Source of the DNA: Diabrotica undecimpunctata | Taxonomy: Eukaryota > Arthropoda > Insecta > Coleoptera > Chrysomelidae | Assembly (NCBI RefSeq): GCF_040954645.1 | Contig: NC_092806.1 | Location: 30,715,644 to 30,779,643 of the forward strand | DNA: 64,000 nucleotides | Reading direction: 5' to 3' | Shown: piece by piece, positions 32,640 through 43,800 of the stretch | How positions within the stretch are numbered: position 1 is the first letter of the stretch | Layout of the letters: each line of letters begins with the position of its first letter | The notes under the pieces: model-generated | The model's database searches: none | The model's input: the letters and a program-made list of their open reading frames with translations, nothing else | What the model was told of the DNA's origin: nothing | Made by a program: the position numbers and the translations under genes

Positions 32640-32990
32640 TACAAGACTCTCCCTGAAGGGATGTTGAAAACCGGCATCCCTCCAGTAATTTTGGTCACTG
32701 TTTTGAAGAATCGATTGTATCTCATCGTCTTCATTCCCACCATATAAACAAACGAAAAACGTTCCGCTAGCTAACACAGGATGTTTGTGTAAAATTTTGA
32801 TGAATTTCTGTTTGCTGATCTCGTCAGCTACTAATGTTGTGTCGCATCCTGAACAAACATGGAAAACAGAAAATTCTCTGCAATGACATCGCCATATATC
32901 AAACTTGAAGGACAGTATAATTCATGAGACTTACATCCTTTTAAAGGTTTAAAAAAATTGCGACACTTTTGACACACAAAATTGGACTTC
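32640..32990 (-). pseudogene. Unidentified Cys-rich coding remnant
   Basis: On the minus strand two overlapping frames each look protein-like. One reads FVCQKCRNFFKPLKGCKSH then ELYCPSSLIYGDVIAE, resembling a C2H2-type finger, and ends in stops. The other, joined by a frameshift, reads HVCSGCDTTLVADEISKQKF, IKILHKHPVLASGTFFVCLY, GGNEDDEIQSILQNSDQNYW and FQHPFRESLVC. It was cut by the LINE insertion at 32991-33230. I do not recognise the family. A retired host gene or an unfamiliar transposon protein are both possible. Confidence 0.4.
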
Positions 32991-33230
32991 TTCTTCTTCT
33001 CGTGCCACTCCTAGCGGAGATTGGAAATCATCATGGCCACTGCGACTTTGTTAGCAGCGCGCCTAAAAAGTTCAATCGAACTACACCCGAACCATTCACG
33101 TAGATTACGAAGCCACGATATTTTTCTTCTTCCCACACTTCTTTTGCCCTTAATTTTGTCCTGCATGATATTTCTTAAAAGTTCGTACTTTTCACCTCTC
33201 ACAATGTGCCCCAAGTATTGGGGCTTGCTA
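32991..33230 (-). mobile_element. Short RTE-like LINE 3' insertion with 11-bp duplication
   Basis: 240-bp minus-strand insertion. It encodes the C-terminal end of an RTE-like ORF (MGHIVRGEKYELLRNIMQDK, GRRKISWLRNLREWFG, LFRRAANKVAVAMMISNLR) and ends in a (GAA)n tail, seen as TTCTTCTTC near 32991. The flanks carry AAAATTGGACT at 32980-32990 and 33231-33241, a clear target-site duplication. Confidence 0.85.
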
Positions 33231-33318
33231 AAAATTGGACTGCTTCCTTCCTAATGCTGTGAGTAAGATAATGTCAATATCCAATATTCTTATGTGTAAT
33301 CAAGCATTTCTTATGCGT

Positions 33319-34435
33319 AAGTAGAGTGTCTATGCCGGTTCCCCCCGGCATAGGGAAATCAATGTGTTAGAGAGAGAGCGTTCTATCAATGTGTTGGAGA
33401 GAGACAGATGACGTCACATGCCCGACGCGCCGTGGAAGGAGTCTATTGACTTATAGTTCAACTTTTATCTGCTAGATGTCACTACTAGTCACTTGGCATC
33501 CGCCATTTTTCAACAATAATTTATAAATTATTTAGCTGCCAAATCTTGTTGACTAGTTGCAATTTTTATCCGCTAGACGTCAGTAGTAGTCACTTGTCAT
33601 CAACCATTTTTCAACAATAATTTATAAATTATTTAGCTGCCAAATCTTGTATCAACGCCCATTTTTTAAATCCAAATTACAATTATTAAATAAATAAAAA
33701 ATGCTACTAATATGGGGACTCGATCCAACAATAATTGTCTGTTCCGGTGGCAGACGCTATATCAATTTAGCTATTTCGCTCTCGCGTATATAGAATATAT
33801 TTGATAAAGCGACTAAGTTTTTTGGTGAAGTAAAAAATATTTAATTCAAATACATAATTTATAGAATTGTAATATATTAGTAAATAAAAAACATATCCTT
33901 TGGTATACAGTTTAATTAGATATGCAAATCGTTTTTCAATTGCAGTTCTATCTTCGTACCACTGTATATCGGCTTTTAACTTTTGTATTTTTTCGTAAAA
34001 CTCTTCTGATCTACACCGTATGGAGACATTGATGAAATGAAGCACATTTGACGTAAAGAATAAATATATATTAATTTTATATTTGTTTTAAATTTTCCTT
34101 AGTCCTGACCTGTGTCTAATAATAAAATATTTATGTGTTAAATAGTATGTACATCTTAATTGGATTTTGTTGTAAAAAAAAGCATCATAATTTGATATTT
34201 GACAAGATTTGGTAGCTAAATAATTTATAAATTATTGTTGAAAAATGGCGGATGCCAAGTGATTACTAGTGACATCTAGCGGATAAAAGTTGAACTATAA
34301 GTCAGTAGACTCCTTCCACGGCGCGTCGGGGCATGTGACGTCATCTGTCTCTCTCTAACACATTGATAGAACGCTCTCTCTCTCTAACACATTGATTTCC
34401 CTATGCCGGGTGGAACCGGCATAGACACTCTACTT
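33319..34435. mobile_element. Non-autonomous long-TIR element, 1.1 kb, GCGT duplication
   Basis: Two inverted arms of about 235 bp (33319-33553 and 34202-34435), roughly 90% identical by eye, start AAGTAGAGTGTCTATGCCGG. Flanking GCGT occurs at 33315-33318 and 34436-34439. Each arm begins with its own small stem-loop (CTATGCCGG ... CCGGCATAG) and contains GAGAGA-rich sequence and TGACGTCA. The inner 90 bp of the left arm is repeated in tandem at about 33561-33652. A minus-strand frame at 33767-34045 (IQKLKADIQWYEDRTAIEKR) is the only coding hint in the centre, and I cannot assign it. The superfamily is unknown. Confidence 0.75.
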
Positions 34436-35170
34436 GCGTACCCGGTCAATTTCGGTACGCTGTAAAAACCCGAAAAATTTATGAAATTGTACAAATTTGT
34501 AGTGAAAGTGATTCGTTACAAAACTTTCTATAATATTGCTCTGACATCATTTTATTGTAAAATAACTAGAAAAAAAGTTACGGCAGAAAAGAAAATTTGT
34601 TCAAAACTTTTTAGTTATTATTGTTTATAACTTTTTTATTTTCCATTTTACGATTAAAAGTAATAATTAAGTTGTAGAAAATTTTGCTACAAATAAAGCT
34701 GCATTTATAGTTTGACTGTGGTTTGACGGACTGTAGACGTAGACGCACTGGAGACGTAACAAATGGACTGTAAATATTATCTCAATTTATAAATCGACGG
34801 AGTGGAATTTTTGCGCATGAGTAGAAACAGTAGCTAGAGTTGGTGACCATGATATCCTTTTATTATTAATATTTTCTAAATTATTTACTATTAAAATATT
34901 AATATTGTAACAAATAATCAACAAAATCAAAATTCGAATATGTTGATAAACAACTTTACAAAATGGAGGGCCGGTTACTTTGGTTGGCAGCACAAAATTC
35001 TTCCTTATGATTGGCCAGACGCAAGTAATGCACACCACAGATCACCTAACCTTATTAGTGGTCTGTGATGCACACGAAGCGTATCGTCATAGACGCGTAT
35101 TAGATGCGACGTACGAAAAGCATACGCTTTCGTGCTGCTCACTTGTGTCTTTATGGAATACTGTACAAAA

Positions 35171-35192
35171 ACAGTACATGTACATGTACTGT
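35171..35192. repeat. Perfect 22-bp palindrome
   Basis: ACAGTACATGT followed immediately by its reverse complement. It lies upstream of the MADF gene inside the Harbinger element and could be a protein-binding or cruciform site, or chance. Confidence 0.7.
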
Positions 35193-35337
35193 ACATACAT
35201 ACTTGTACACGAAGCGTAAGCGGCGCGGAATTGTCAACGCAGATAAGCTTCAAGCCACCAGGCGTACAACGATGTCAGTCGCTTGTAGTACGCTTTAGAT
35301 GGCTTTAGTGTTATAACAACTTTTTTGACGAAATTTT

Positions 35338-37003
35338 ATGAGAATGGCAGATCAAATATTAAAATTTGTCCAACTGATTGAAAATTATCAGTGTTTATAT
35401 AATAATACCCTACAAGAGTACTCCAGAAAAGATGTAACTGAAAAAGCGTGGTCAGTAGTAGCCAGGCAAATACAGTGGTCAGGTAGGTTAAAATAAAAAA
35501 ATTGTTATTTAGGTACATATATTGATTAAATTAATTTTCATATTTTATACACAATAATTCCATTGCCATGGTAAAGCAGTATTTTGTAATAAAAAATAAT
35601 TTAAGTAATTTCGTAAATGTTGAGGTAAAGAATTTTCATCTATATTTAAGTTATCCATGTCTGGCACATTTCTTATATTTTGTGGGATATTTTGTGTTGT
35701 AGTGAGTGCTGAAGGTACTGTATACAATGCACCGTCCTTTTTTTGAATAAAATTGTGTAATACACAAGCACACTGGATTATTGAGATAATAGTTTCGTAT
35801 TGTCGACATCTGATTGGTGTCAACAAAACCTGAAATTTTTGAGTCATCATTTCAAATGTGCACTCTATAGTTTTTCTACCTCGACTAAGTCTGTAATTGA
35901 AAATTCGCTTTTTATTATCAATATTTCTTTCAGGGTATGGTCTCATGACATTTTTTCTAAGAGGAAATGCGGCGTCTGTTGCAAAATAGTACGGGAACTT
36001 ATTGTCACTTTCGTCATGAGAAAGTTCAGTTGACGGTGGTAAAGTATTGTTGCTTTCCAACCAACAACCAAATATCGACACCCGAAAGATGCCGCCGTCA
36101 CTATTTCGTCCAGCATACCCACATTCTATTGAAGTAAAAATACCATCAGCATCACAGCAAACCAGTAAAATAACAGAATTATAATTTTTATAATTAAAAT
36201 TTGAAGATCCTGAATTTGGATATTTTGTAATTCTAATGTGTTTTCCATCGACCGCCCTTAGACAGTTTGGTAATTGCCATAATTCAAAAAATCTATGCTA
36301 TATCTTTCCATTTTTCTTTATTTGGTAATACCATATAGTTCTTTTAACGAATTCCATATGGCATTTGCAGTTTCTTCTGTAATTAATTCAATGGTACGTT
36401 CACTTCTTTGAAAATATAAAGCTAGAGCAGCAAATGCAGCCAGTAGCTAAATACCTGAAACACAAAACAAAAGTGAAAATGTATAACAACTGAATTTTAG
36501 CTTGTATACATCTTCTTCTTCTGGTTCCTATCCGTTTCGGATGTTGGAAATCATATTGGCAATCATGACCTTGCTCGCTGCGCTGCGCTGCGGCGTATAC
36601 ATATTCTAACAATATTTACTCTTTGCACAGGCTGATTGTAAAGAAAAATGGAACAACATTCGCAATGGGTTTGTCCGGAGCCTAAACCCATCCCTATCTG
36701 GCTCTTCAACAAAGCAAAAAAAAACCTTACTACTTGCACGACGTTATGCAGTTTGTATTGCCATATATAAGACCGGTCCAACATTTAGAAAATACTGGAA
36801 ATATTTCGCTACCAGACACTGAGGTATTGACGCAGCCAGATGAAGACGAATCATCTCAAGCACCGCCAAACGAAAACATAGCTGAAAATAATACTGAAGA
36901 AAATAATAACAGTTTAGTAATCGAATCATCACAAAAAGGAATACCCTGGAATCACCAGGTGATGATCGAAAGATGTTTCTTTTCAGTTTACTGCCTGATG
37001 TAA
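35338..37003 (+). pseudogene. Harbinger MADF-domain accessory gene, two exons
   Basis: Exon 1 (35338-35482) starts MRMADQILKFVQLIENYQCL and reads VTEKAWSVVARQIQW, then a donor GTAGGT. Exon 2 starts after TTTGCACAG at 36631 with ADCKEKWNNIRNGFVRSLKP. After a frameshift at a run of nine A (about 36715-36723) it continues YLHDVMQFVLPYI and an acidic tail. This is the MADF (Myb/SANT-like DNA-binding) pattern WxxIA... CKxRW..LR, the usual partner of Harbinger transposases. Joining the best splice sites does not keep frame, and with the homopolymer shift this points to a dead copy. The transposase's second exon lies inside this gene's intron, on the other strand. Confidence 0.72.
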
Positions 37004-37690
37004 AAAGCCTATCTGACAAAAATTTACGAACGTTCAAAATACAAACTCTAACGTTAATCGAATAGTTAATCAGACAAGAACAAAATAATCCACAACTTTT
37101 CAACACTTTCCGATACACGATACTTCAAGAATAGACTATCACCACCACGAATCAGCATCACACACCTCAAGTGGATTTTCAATGAATACAGTCGAGTCGG
37201 TACACCCGATTCTTCGCCCAATGATGTTGCCACAACTTCATTTCATAGAAGTATTGCAGCACAGTTACTACTGATGACATTTCTCCTCCTTCGACCAATA
37301 TGCAACAACACAGTTTCTTACAAATATTAATGTAATATTTTATTAATAAATATACCTAGATATAGTACGTCTTTTACTTACCTAAGTGTTATCATAAGTC
37401 TTTCTTCTGAAATAACACACTCGCGCATGTTAGTATTGGGCTTTTGAATGGCAGGACCTCCAATTAACACCAATTCTTTAAATGAGGCATTTTAGGTATT
37501 TTTAGACATTCTGTAAAATGTGTGGAATTTAGAGTCATCTTCCGACAACTCTTTGGCGGCAATAAATAACCTTGTGTTGTAGTTTTTGTAGATATAAAGA
37601 TGCACCCTAAATTTCCTGTTTCTTTTTTTTTGCGATGGTGAAGATAATTTAACAAAAGTAAGTCCTCTTCATCACTTGAGATCTTTGCAA
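35545..37690 (-). pseudogene. Harbinger (DDE_Tnp_4) transposase, two exons
   Basis: Minus strand. Exon 1 (about 37690-37382) reads KFRVHLYIYK, AKELSEDDSKF, GGPAIQKPNTNMRE and ISEERLMITLR, then GTAAGT. Exon 2 begins at 36454 after TTTCAG with YLATG, giving the exact family join LR-YLATG. Then come FAALALYFQRSERTIELITE, the first Asp in LRAVDGKHIRI, and GIFTSIECGYAGRNSDGGIF. The second Asp is in YYFATDAAFPL. LRPYP-type MRPYPERN and KKRIFNYRLSRGRKTIE (catalytic Glu) follow, then CVLHNFI. The DDE part from about 36290 to 35545 is one open frame. Frameshifts near the start of exon 2 and near 36320, plus a TAG near 36300, kill the full protein. Confidence 0.88.
36512..36594 (-). mobile_element. 83-bp RTE-like LINE 3' fragment with 8-bp duplication
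   Basis: The minus strand reads KVMIANMISNIRNG then stop and a GAA-rich tail, the same 3' end as at 32991-33230. Flanked by GTATACAT at 36504-36511 and 36595-36602. It is inserted in the Harbinger element, between the two MADF exons. Confidence 0.75.
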
Positions 37691-37988
37691 CTACTGTAAA
37701 AGCATGGAAAACCTTAAAACAAGACGATCACATGCCGCTTGCAAATCGAATCGTTTACGGATTTTAAGGCGTAAAGGAATCGTCGCTGCATGACGAAACT
37801 TATACGCGTCCATGATGATACGATTCATGTGCATAAGGCCTAAGAGATGAAAGTTGGCCAACTCTTCCGTTCCAGTTCGTCTCACTTACCGTCATGCGTT
37901 TACGTTCATTTATAAATAAGAGTATACAAAATTATATGTTGATCTTTTTCCAGTGCGTCTACGTTTACAGTCCGTCAAACTATAAATC

Positions 37989-39164
37989 CAGCAATACAAT
38001 TTTTTTGTAGCGTTGCTAGTTGAAAAAATAAAATTACGTACTCTCAAAAACGCTAAGGCATAAAAAATGTAACATTTCAATGGAATAAAATTATTTGTTT
38101 AGAATCTAAGGATTGTGTGTGTATAAGGAAATTTTGAAACTTAGGGAGAAAGCGTTATAATAAAACTAAGTATTATTTTTAGAGAATTTATTTAATAATT
38201 GTACGTTCTGTACCAACATCAAATTATTTAAATGTTTATTATATACAGCGACGTTATATATTAAAATAGTTTTATATGAATAAACTCGTTGATGTTTCAT
38301 TGACAATTTTGAAAGTTCGCAAACTATTTATTACCGCATCAAGTCGATATTTAATACTGATACAGATAAATTATTTTTATGTCCATTTTAGAAATTTTAT
38401 TACGAAAATTTTGTACAATAACGACACGGAAAAAAATAATTTACGAATCATATATTTTCGGTGGCCTCCATTGCATCTCTATAGGTACGTTAGTTCGTGC
38501 ACTGAAGACACCGTTAAATAAATAATCGAAATTTTTTTATGAACATACCTTACACTGGTTTGTAGTACGAAATTTACAAATCTATATATAATATATAAAT
38601 ATATTTATTTACAGTTTAAAGATTCAACTATATACATAGAGACCTCAAAAACAAGTGATGTGTTAGCAGTCATTTTACCTTTACATATATATTCCTACTC
38701 AAATTTATTCTGTAACTATAAAGCAGATTCAGCAGGTTGCACCTTAATTTTAAGCATTAATATCCGTATCGACATATTCTAATAAGTGGTATACTGTTAG
38801 TATCTTTAACTTATCACTAGTATGATATATGTACACCTTTATATGAAATACAGTCAATAATAACAATGGTTGTAAATTTGTATTTATGTGGTAATACTAT
38901 AATAAAACGTACCTTATGTATTGCAGTATGCAATTTAATGTTAACTTTAAAAAATGCATAAAAGCTGTTAGGAACGATAAAGAACTTGAAAGAAGAATGA
39001 AACATAAAAATCTCTACTACATGAAAGCAGCTCCGTATCAAATTAAACATATGACGGGAGATAATAAATAAACTAAAAAAATAAACATTTTATGAAAAAA
39101 CAATAATTTAAAATATTAGCCAACAAGTGTAGGAGAATCATAAAACTCGGGAACCACACCATCC
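37989..39164. other. AT-rich region, no gene recognised
   Basis: No coding feature or repeat could be supported. Short open frames, such as 38276-38521 and the minus-strand 38817-39050, have compositions expected of translated AT-rich DNA. Confidence 0.5.
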
Positions 39165-40694
39165 ATACATGAGCCCCTTTCGCATGTCAGTTGGCCCACC
39201 TATGGAATTTGCAGTTTATGGCGATAACCATAAACAAATCAGAATCAGAATCTAAATCTCTTAATAAATATGACATTTTTATTAATATTTATTAAAAACA
39301 CCTTATGGGCTTTTATTTATTTTCAACAAGAACATTTTTTTTTTTCGCTAAATCGTGGCTTTTCATTCACTTACATCAACATACGTTGATTTGTCTTTAT
39401 AATTACCTTAAAACCAGAGGTAGCTATGGGAAAATGACATCAAAACAATTTTCAATTAGTATCAAATGTATTTTGTGATATTTTAAAGCTTATATTGCCT
39501 TTTGTGAGTTTCAAAATGGATCGAGGTAAAGTTATCGATGAGAAAATTTGTTTAATCCTTATTAGATCCTTTTATTCAGGAAAATCAAATTCGGAAATCA
39601 CAAATATGTTACATTTGTCACAGTATAGTATAGAAAATATAGTCAGAGGATAAAAAACTAGTTTCGGTCACCACAAAATAAAATAACTGAAGCAGATTAT
39701 TAACTGACGCATTAGTGAAATGTCGCCGGGCAAGTTATCTATCTAGAGCGACGTTGTTGGAAGACACGTTTCTAGACCAACATGTCACCAAGAAAAACAC
39801 AAATTAGGATTTTAATAATAGTGGAAAGCCACTTGTTAATATTAAAACAAAAGAAAAATAGGCTTAAATGGTCAAAAGAACGAAAGATTGGGCACATTCA
39901 CGATGTGATGCAATACAATGGAGTGATGAGTCTGGAGACAGTATGAGTCGCGTTATTTGCAGTAAAAATGAAGCTTTTCATCGCAAATGTCTCAAATGAA
40001 AAGTCAAATTTCCTGCGTCTGTCATGAGATACCATGCCGTCTAAAGGTGAGTGAAAGTTGCATTTTATCGATGGAATTTTAAATACGAACAAACATTTAG
40101 AAGATTTTAGAAGAATATATTTTACCGTTTATGGAACAAAGTTTAACATCAGCGGAAGATTTCAAAACAGGGAAGCGCAGGTTGCCAAAACTCAAAACAG
40201 AGTTTAAAATGGATTAAAGACCACGGTAATCCACTTCTGGAATGGGTTTCTAACAGTCAGGCTTGTCCCCGATAGAAACTTTGTGGCGCAAAATTAAAAA
40301 TAGCATTGAGTAAACAACCTGCAAGGTCCGTTAACGAATTTAAGCAAAAATTTTAAGAAATATGGGATTCATTTACACTGGAATTTTATCAGAACTAGGT
40401 AAAAACTATGCCTCGAAGAATTTTTGATGGAATTAAAATAAAGGAGATGTGACTTAGTGGTAAACTTCCACATTTTTTTTGTTAATATTTTAGATATTCT
40501 ATGCTTTTTTGTAATTTGTTGTTATTTTGTTTAAACAATTGTTTTCATTAATTTAAAAAATATTTTCTATAATTATGGAAATCCAAAAATGTTGTTCAAT
40601 GAATTAAAACTGTTAAAGTTTATGCTTAAAGTAAAATTTTCTTTTCTTTTCAATCTAAGGTTGGGCTAACTGGCACGAGAAGGGGCTCGTATTG
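39165..40694 (+). mobile_element. Strongly degraded Tc1-like element
   Basis: Degenerate inverted ends: ATACATGAGCCCCTTTCGCA...CAGTTGGCCCA at 39165-39197, and its counterpart TGGGCTAACTGGCACGAGAA...GGGGCTCGTATT at 40661-40694. In between, plus-strand fragments match a Tc1-type transposase. The N-terminal helix-turn-helix is MDRGKVIDEKICLILIRSFY, then SGKSNSEITNMLHLS (39516-39650). Later come SLKWIKDHGNPLLEWVSNSQ (the LEWPxxSPDLNPIE block, its DLNP lost) and KLCGAKLKIALSKQPARSV. Many stops and frameshifts: an old, dead copy. No TA duplication was checked with confidence. Confidence 0.68.
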
Positions 40695-43320
40695 GTGTAC
40701 TGAGACAACATCCGAAACCGCCAACATTATTTGGGCAGTATATTTAATAGGGGAGACTCAAAACCCGAGTTCTTAATAGTTATTTCTGTATAATTACAGT
40801 ATAATCAAAATGGAAGTTTAGAATCTAAATTTGGGTAAACCAAATATACAATTTAACACTGAAAGTCCTGTATATCATACCAGTTTAAATGTGGCTACAA
40901 CATATGAAATCACCACAACTTAACTGAACTGTCATAAATTTGTAGCATAATAGTATGCCATGGCCAAGAAAAAGTCTTCTGATTAAAGTATTAAAAAAGA
41001 ACTAATTGGTTGAAACCATAATATATCTCTGTAAGACCGATTCCTACTCTGGCTAAATGATGTTGAAACAAATTTAGGTGGATATTGATTCTAATTGACT
41101 CAAAACAAAATGTAAGGATAGAGATGAGGTGAAAAACACATAAAACAAATGGAATAGAGTAAATCAGGTATGGGGAAAATGGCATAACCACGAAACACGA
41201 ATCAAGGAAGAGGCTACACTTGGTATTCCATAATTGTGGATGGTTTTTAATCATTTGCTACAATTTAAAGCTTGTTAATTACTGAGAATTCAACTTTGCC
41301 AAAAAATCATCGATACTGATGTTGTCTGTTCCCTATCCTGGTTCATATTCGACTGACAGAGCATGCAGAATTTAGTGGATATATTTATTCAATGACTGAT
41401 TGTTGATATATCTGCCAGCAATAACAAGTCTACTATAGATTTAGAACTAGAGCTACTAATGAATACCTTGTAGTTTACGGTTGTCATAATATCCAAATAT
41501 TGGAATAACAATAAAAATAACAAAAAAATACTTATCCCTAATTTTAGCGAGGAAAACAAAAGCTAAAACTAAATTAACAAAACCGAGTTTAAAAACTATA
41601 CACCGTATTAACGAAATATATGCATTATTCGAAATACTGGTGTATAGAATTAAAATTATTCCATATGGCATAGCCTTAATCGTTTGGTTAGATTAATCAA
41701 TAATGGAACATTTACATATGCATATTTTCATGCAACTTCCCTCGTGTATCTACAGGCAAGATTTCACTTATACTTAAAGTTTTTTCTGGAAACTGTTTCA
41801 TTAAGTGGTCTTAACTTTTGAAACTTTAAGATAGTATCACTCCTACCCGAATAGTGTGTGTTTATAATGATCACCGCACGACACTCTGTTATCGACAACA
41901 CGCAGAAATGCTGAAGATTTTCGGGTTTGGTACCGTTCGCGTCATAAAAAACTGGTACAACACTTATTACCGAAAATCATGTTTTTCAAGTTGTGTAAGT
42001 TGATCTTGTCACATGCGTCATTCTAATTTCTAGGGCACTGTTGCCAGTTCAACGAAAATATTATATGAAATCAGCTAAAAGCAGGGCTGTGTGACAGACC
42101 GCCAGTTTTGAGTATTCTAAAAACTAAAACATCGAGCATTCTCGATTAGTCAGTCACATTAAATTTGTTTAAACATGCATCCTAAAAAATTCTCATATTA
42201 ATTTTGTAATTTTTCATTATCTCAATTAAGTACTCATACCTTGATTTGTGTTTTATTATAATTTATGAAAATATTGCAATTCAAATATAGTGATAGATAA
42301 AATCAATCTAGACATAACTTTAAATTATTATAATAAAACATTACAGTGAGGTATTGGATTGTAACTGTCACTTTATAATCTATGTAGGATAAAGTATGTT
42401 AGTTTTTGTTAATGTTATCGTTCATATAATAAATAATAAATAAATCTTGGTAGTTGGCCTGTGACTAAACTTATTGATACAAAATACAGTTCGTGTTCGG
42501 TAGGTAATTGAAGTAAAAAATTAGGTACAATAGATGCATTCCAATGTTCCTTGTGTCAATAATCTAGGTTTAAGATCCTTCAAATATTTTGGATATTAGC
42601 TGAACCCTATCTCTGGTTATTAAATTTATTAAATACGGTTTTTTGTTGTTAATGATAAAAATAATACCTATCTAATAATAACTTTATTTTTTTTAATTAG
42701 ATTTAGTGCAATTCCGTTATCTGTGATGGCAACAGCGAATTAATTCACGAACCACTGTATCCAGTTTGAACCCAGGTTTACATTGGGAAAAAAAGTGTAC
42801 CAGTTTTATATGACGGGAAGTGTACTTTAAAGCTAGTGATTCCTATAGAATTATTATTTCGGTTTAATTTTATAAATTTGAATTTTGTATTTACATTGAA
42901 ACCAACAATTAAAGAAAATTAAATAATCGCATCGATGGATGTAATAAATACCTGTTATATTTATATCCAACAATTTCGTGTAGAAAATAATATCTTGTAT
43001 TTTCTACCACTTTGTAGGAGCCTAACAACTATTATTTTTTATTAATTATGACAATAAAATTAAATAAACAATATTTTAAATAATAATAAACAATCACAAA
43101 ACTTAATTAACATTGTTTTATTCAACCCATATAACCTATTAAGTCATAAAATAAATTAATAAGATCATTAAACGATGTAAAAATTAGTGACAACTAAATA
43201 GAGGGGCAGTATGAAAGAACTGCTAAAATAAGACAAGGCTGCGAAAACAATGCCTGACACTTTACCAAACCTTACTATATTCTACAGTTAATTGTTTGAG
43301 TGGATCATTGTATTATTTAA
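40695..43320. other. AT-rich region, no gene recognised
   Basis: No convincing coding, RNA or repeat feature. A minus-strand open frame at 40991-41254 has a membrane-like composition, but it lacks codon or splice support. Confidence 0.5.
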
Positions 43321-43325
43321 ATAAA

Positions 43326-43800
43326 ATGGTGCGAGGTATCTCTACATATTTGTAAGTTGGTGATTATTGCCACAAAAAAAAAACATTCCGTGAATTAGCG
43401 GATGACCTTAATATTCCTAAAACCACAGTGTGAAATATAATAAAGAATTATGGGGAAACAGGAAGTATCTTGATAAAAAAAGGTAAAGCCCTGGGTCGTC
43501 CAAAACTAGCTTCTGGTAGGAATAGGAGAATAAGCTTGCCAAAAAGTCAAAGCAAGTTATAGCTGAATGGAATCATGAAACTGGGTGAAATTTGTCAAGG
43601 GAATGTTGTGGCAACTGGATACATAAATTTGGATTAAAGTTTTATAAGGTTGAATTAGTGGTTGTACTAGTAGTTTAAAAAGTTCTTTAGAAAAAGACAA
43701 AATCTAAACTTTCTTGGTCAGTAGAACATTGATCCCGAGTAATTTTTAGCGACGAATCAAAATTTGACATATGTGTTGGTGACTTTCTTATTTTTAGTGT
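43326..43800 (+). mobile_element. Degraded Tc1/mariner transposase fragment
   Basis: Reads FRELADDLNIPKTTV, NIIKNYGETGSILIKKGKAL, GRPKLASGRNRRISLPKSQS and, after many stops, SWSVEH and VIFSDESKFDICVGD. The helix-turn-helix, GRPR-like linker and first catalytic Asp block (FSDESKF) of Tc1 transposases are therefore present. The second half is missing and no TIRs were found. Confidence 0.75.

Larger units (their letters stand above)
34703..37988. mobile_element. PIF/Harbinger element, about 3.3 kb, decayed
   Basis: Inverted terminal sequences GTTTGACGGACTGTAGACGT...GCACTG on the left and the complement of CAGTGCGTCTACGTTTACAG on the right (37951-37988) bound the element. The left end has an extra 11-bp repeat of TTTGAC. 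Inside lie a Harbinger transposase (minus) and a MADF-domain gene (plus), the two-gene layout known for this superfamily. Both are damaged. The 3-bp duplication expected for the superfamily could not be resolved, because the ends lie in TTTATA/TATAAA. A short LINE sits inside at 36512-36594. Confidence 0.82.

Noticed and set aside
37691..37885. Minus-strand frame (ELANFHLLGLMHMNRIIMDA) just upstream of the Harbinger transposase
   Set aside because: It could be a transposase leader, but it ends in stops before the recognisable N-terminus and matches no part of the family.
41456..41671. Hydrophobic minus-strand frame
   Set aside because: Composition typical of translated AT-rich DNA, with no supporting context.
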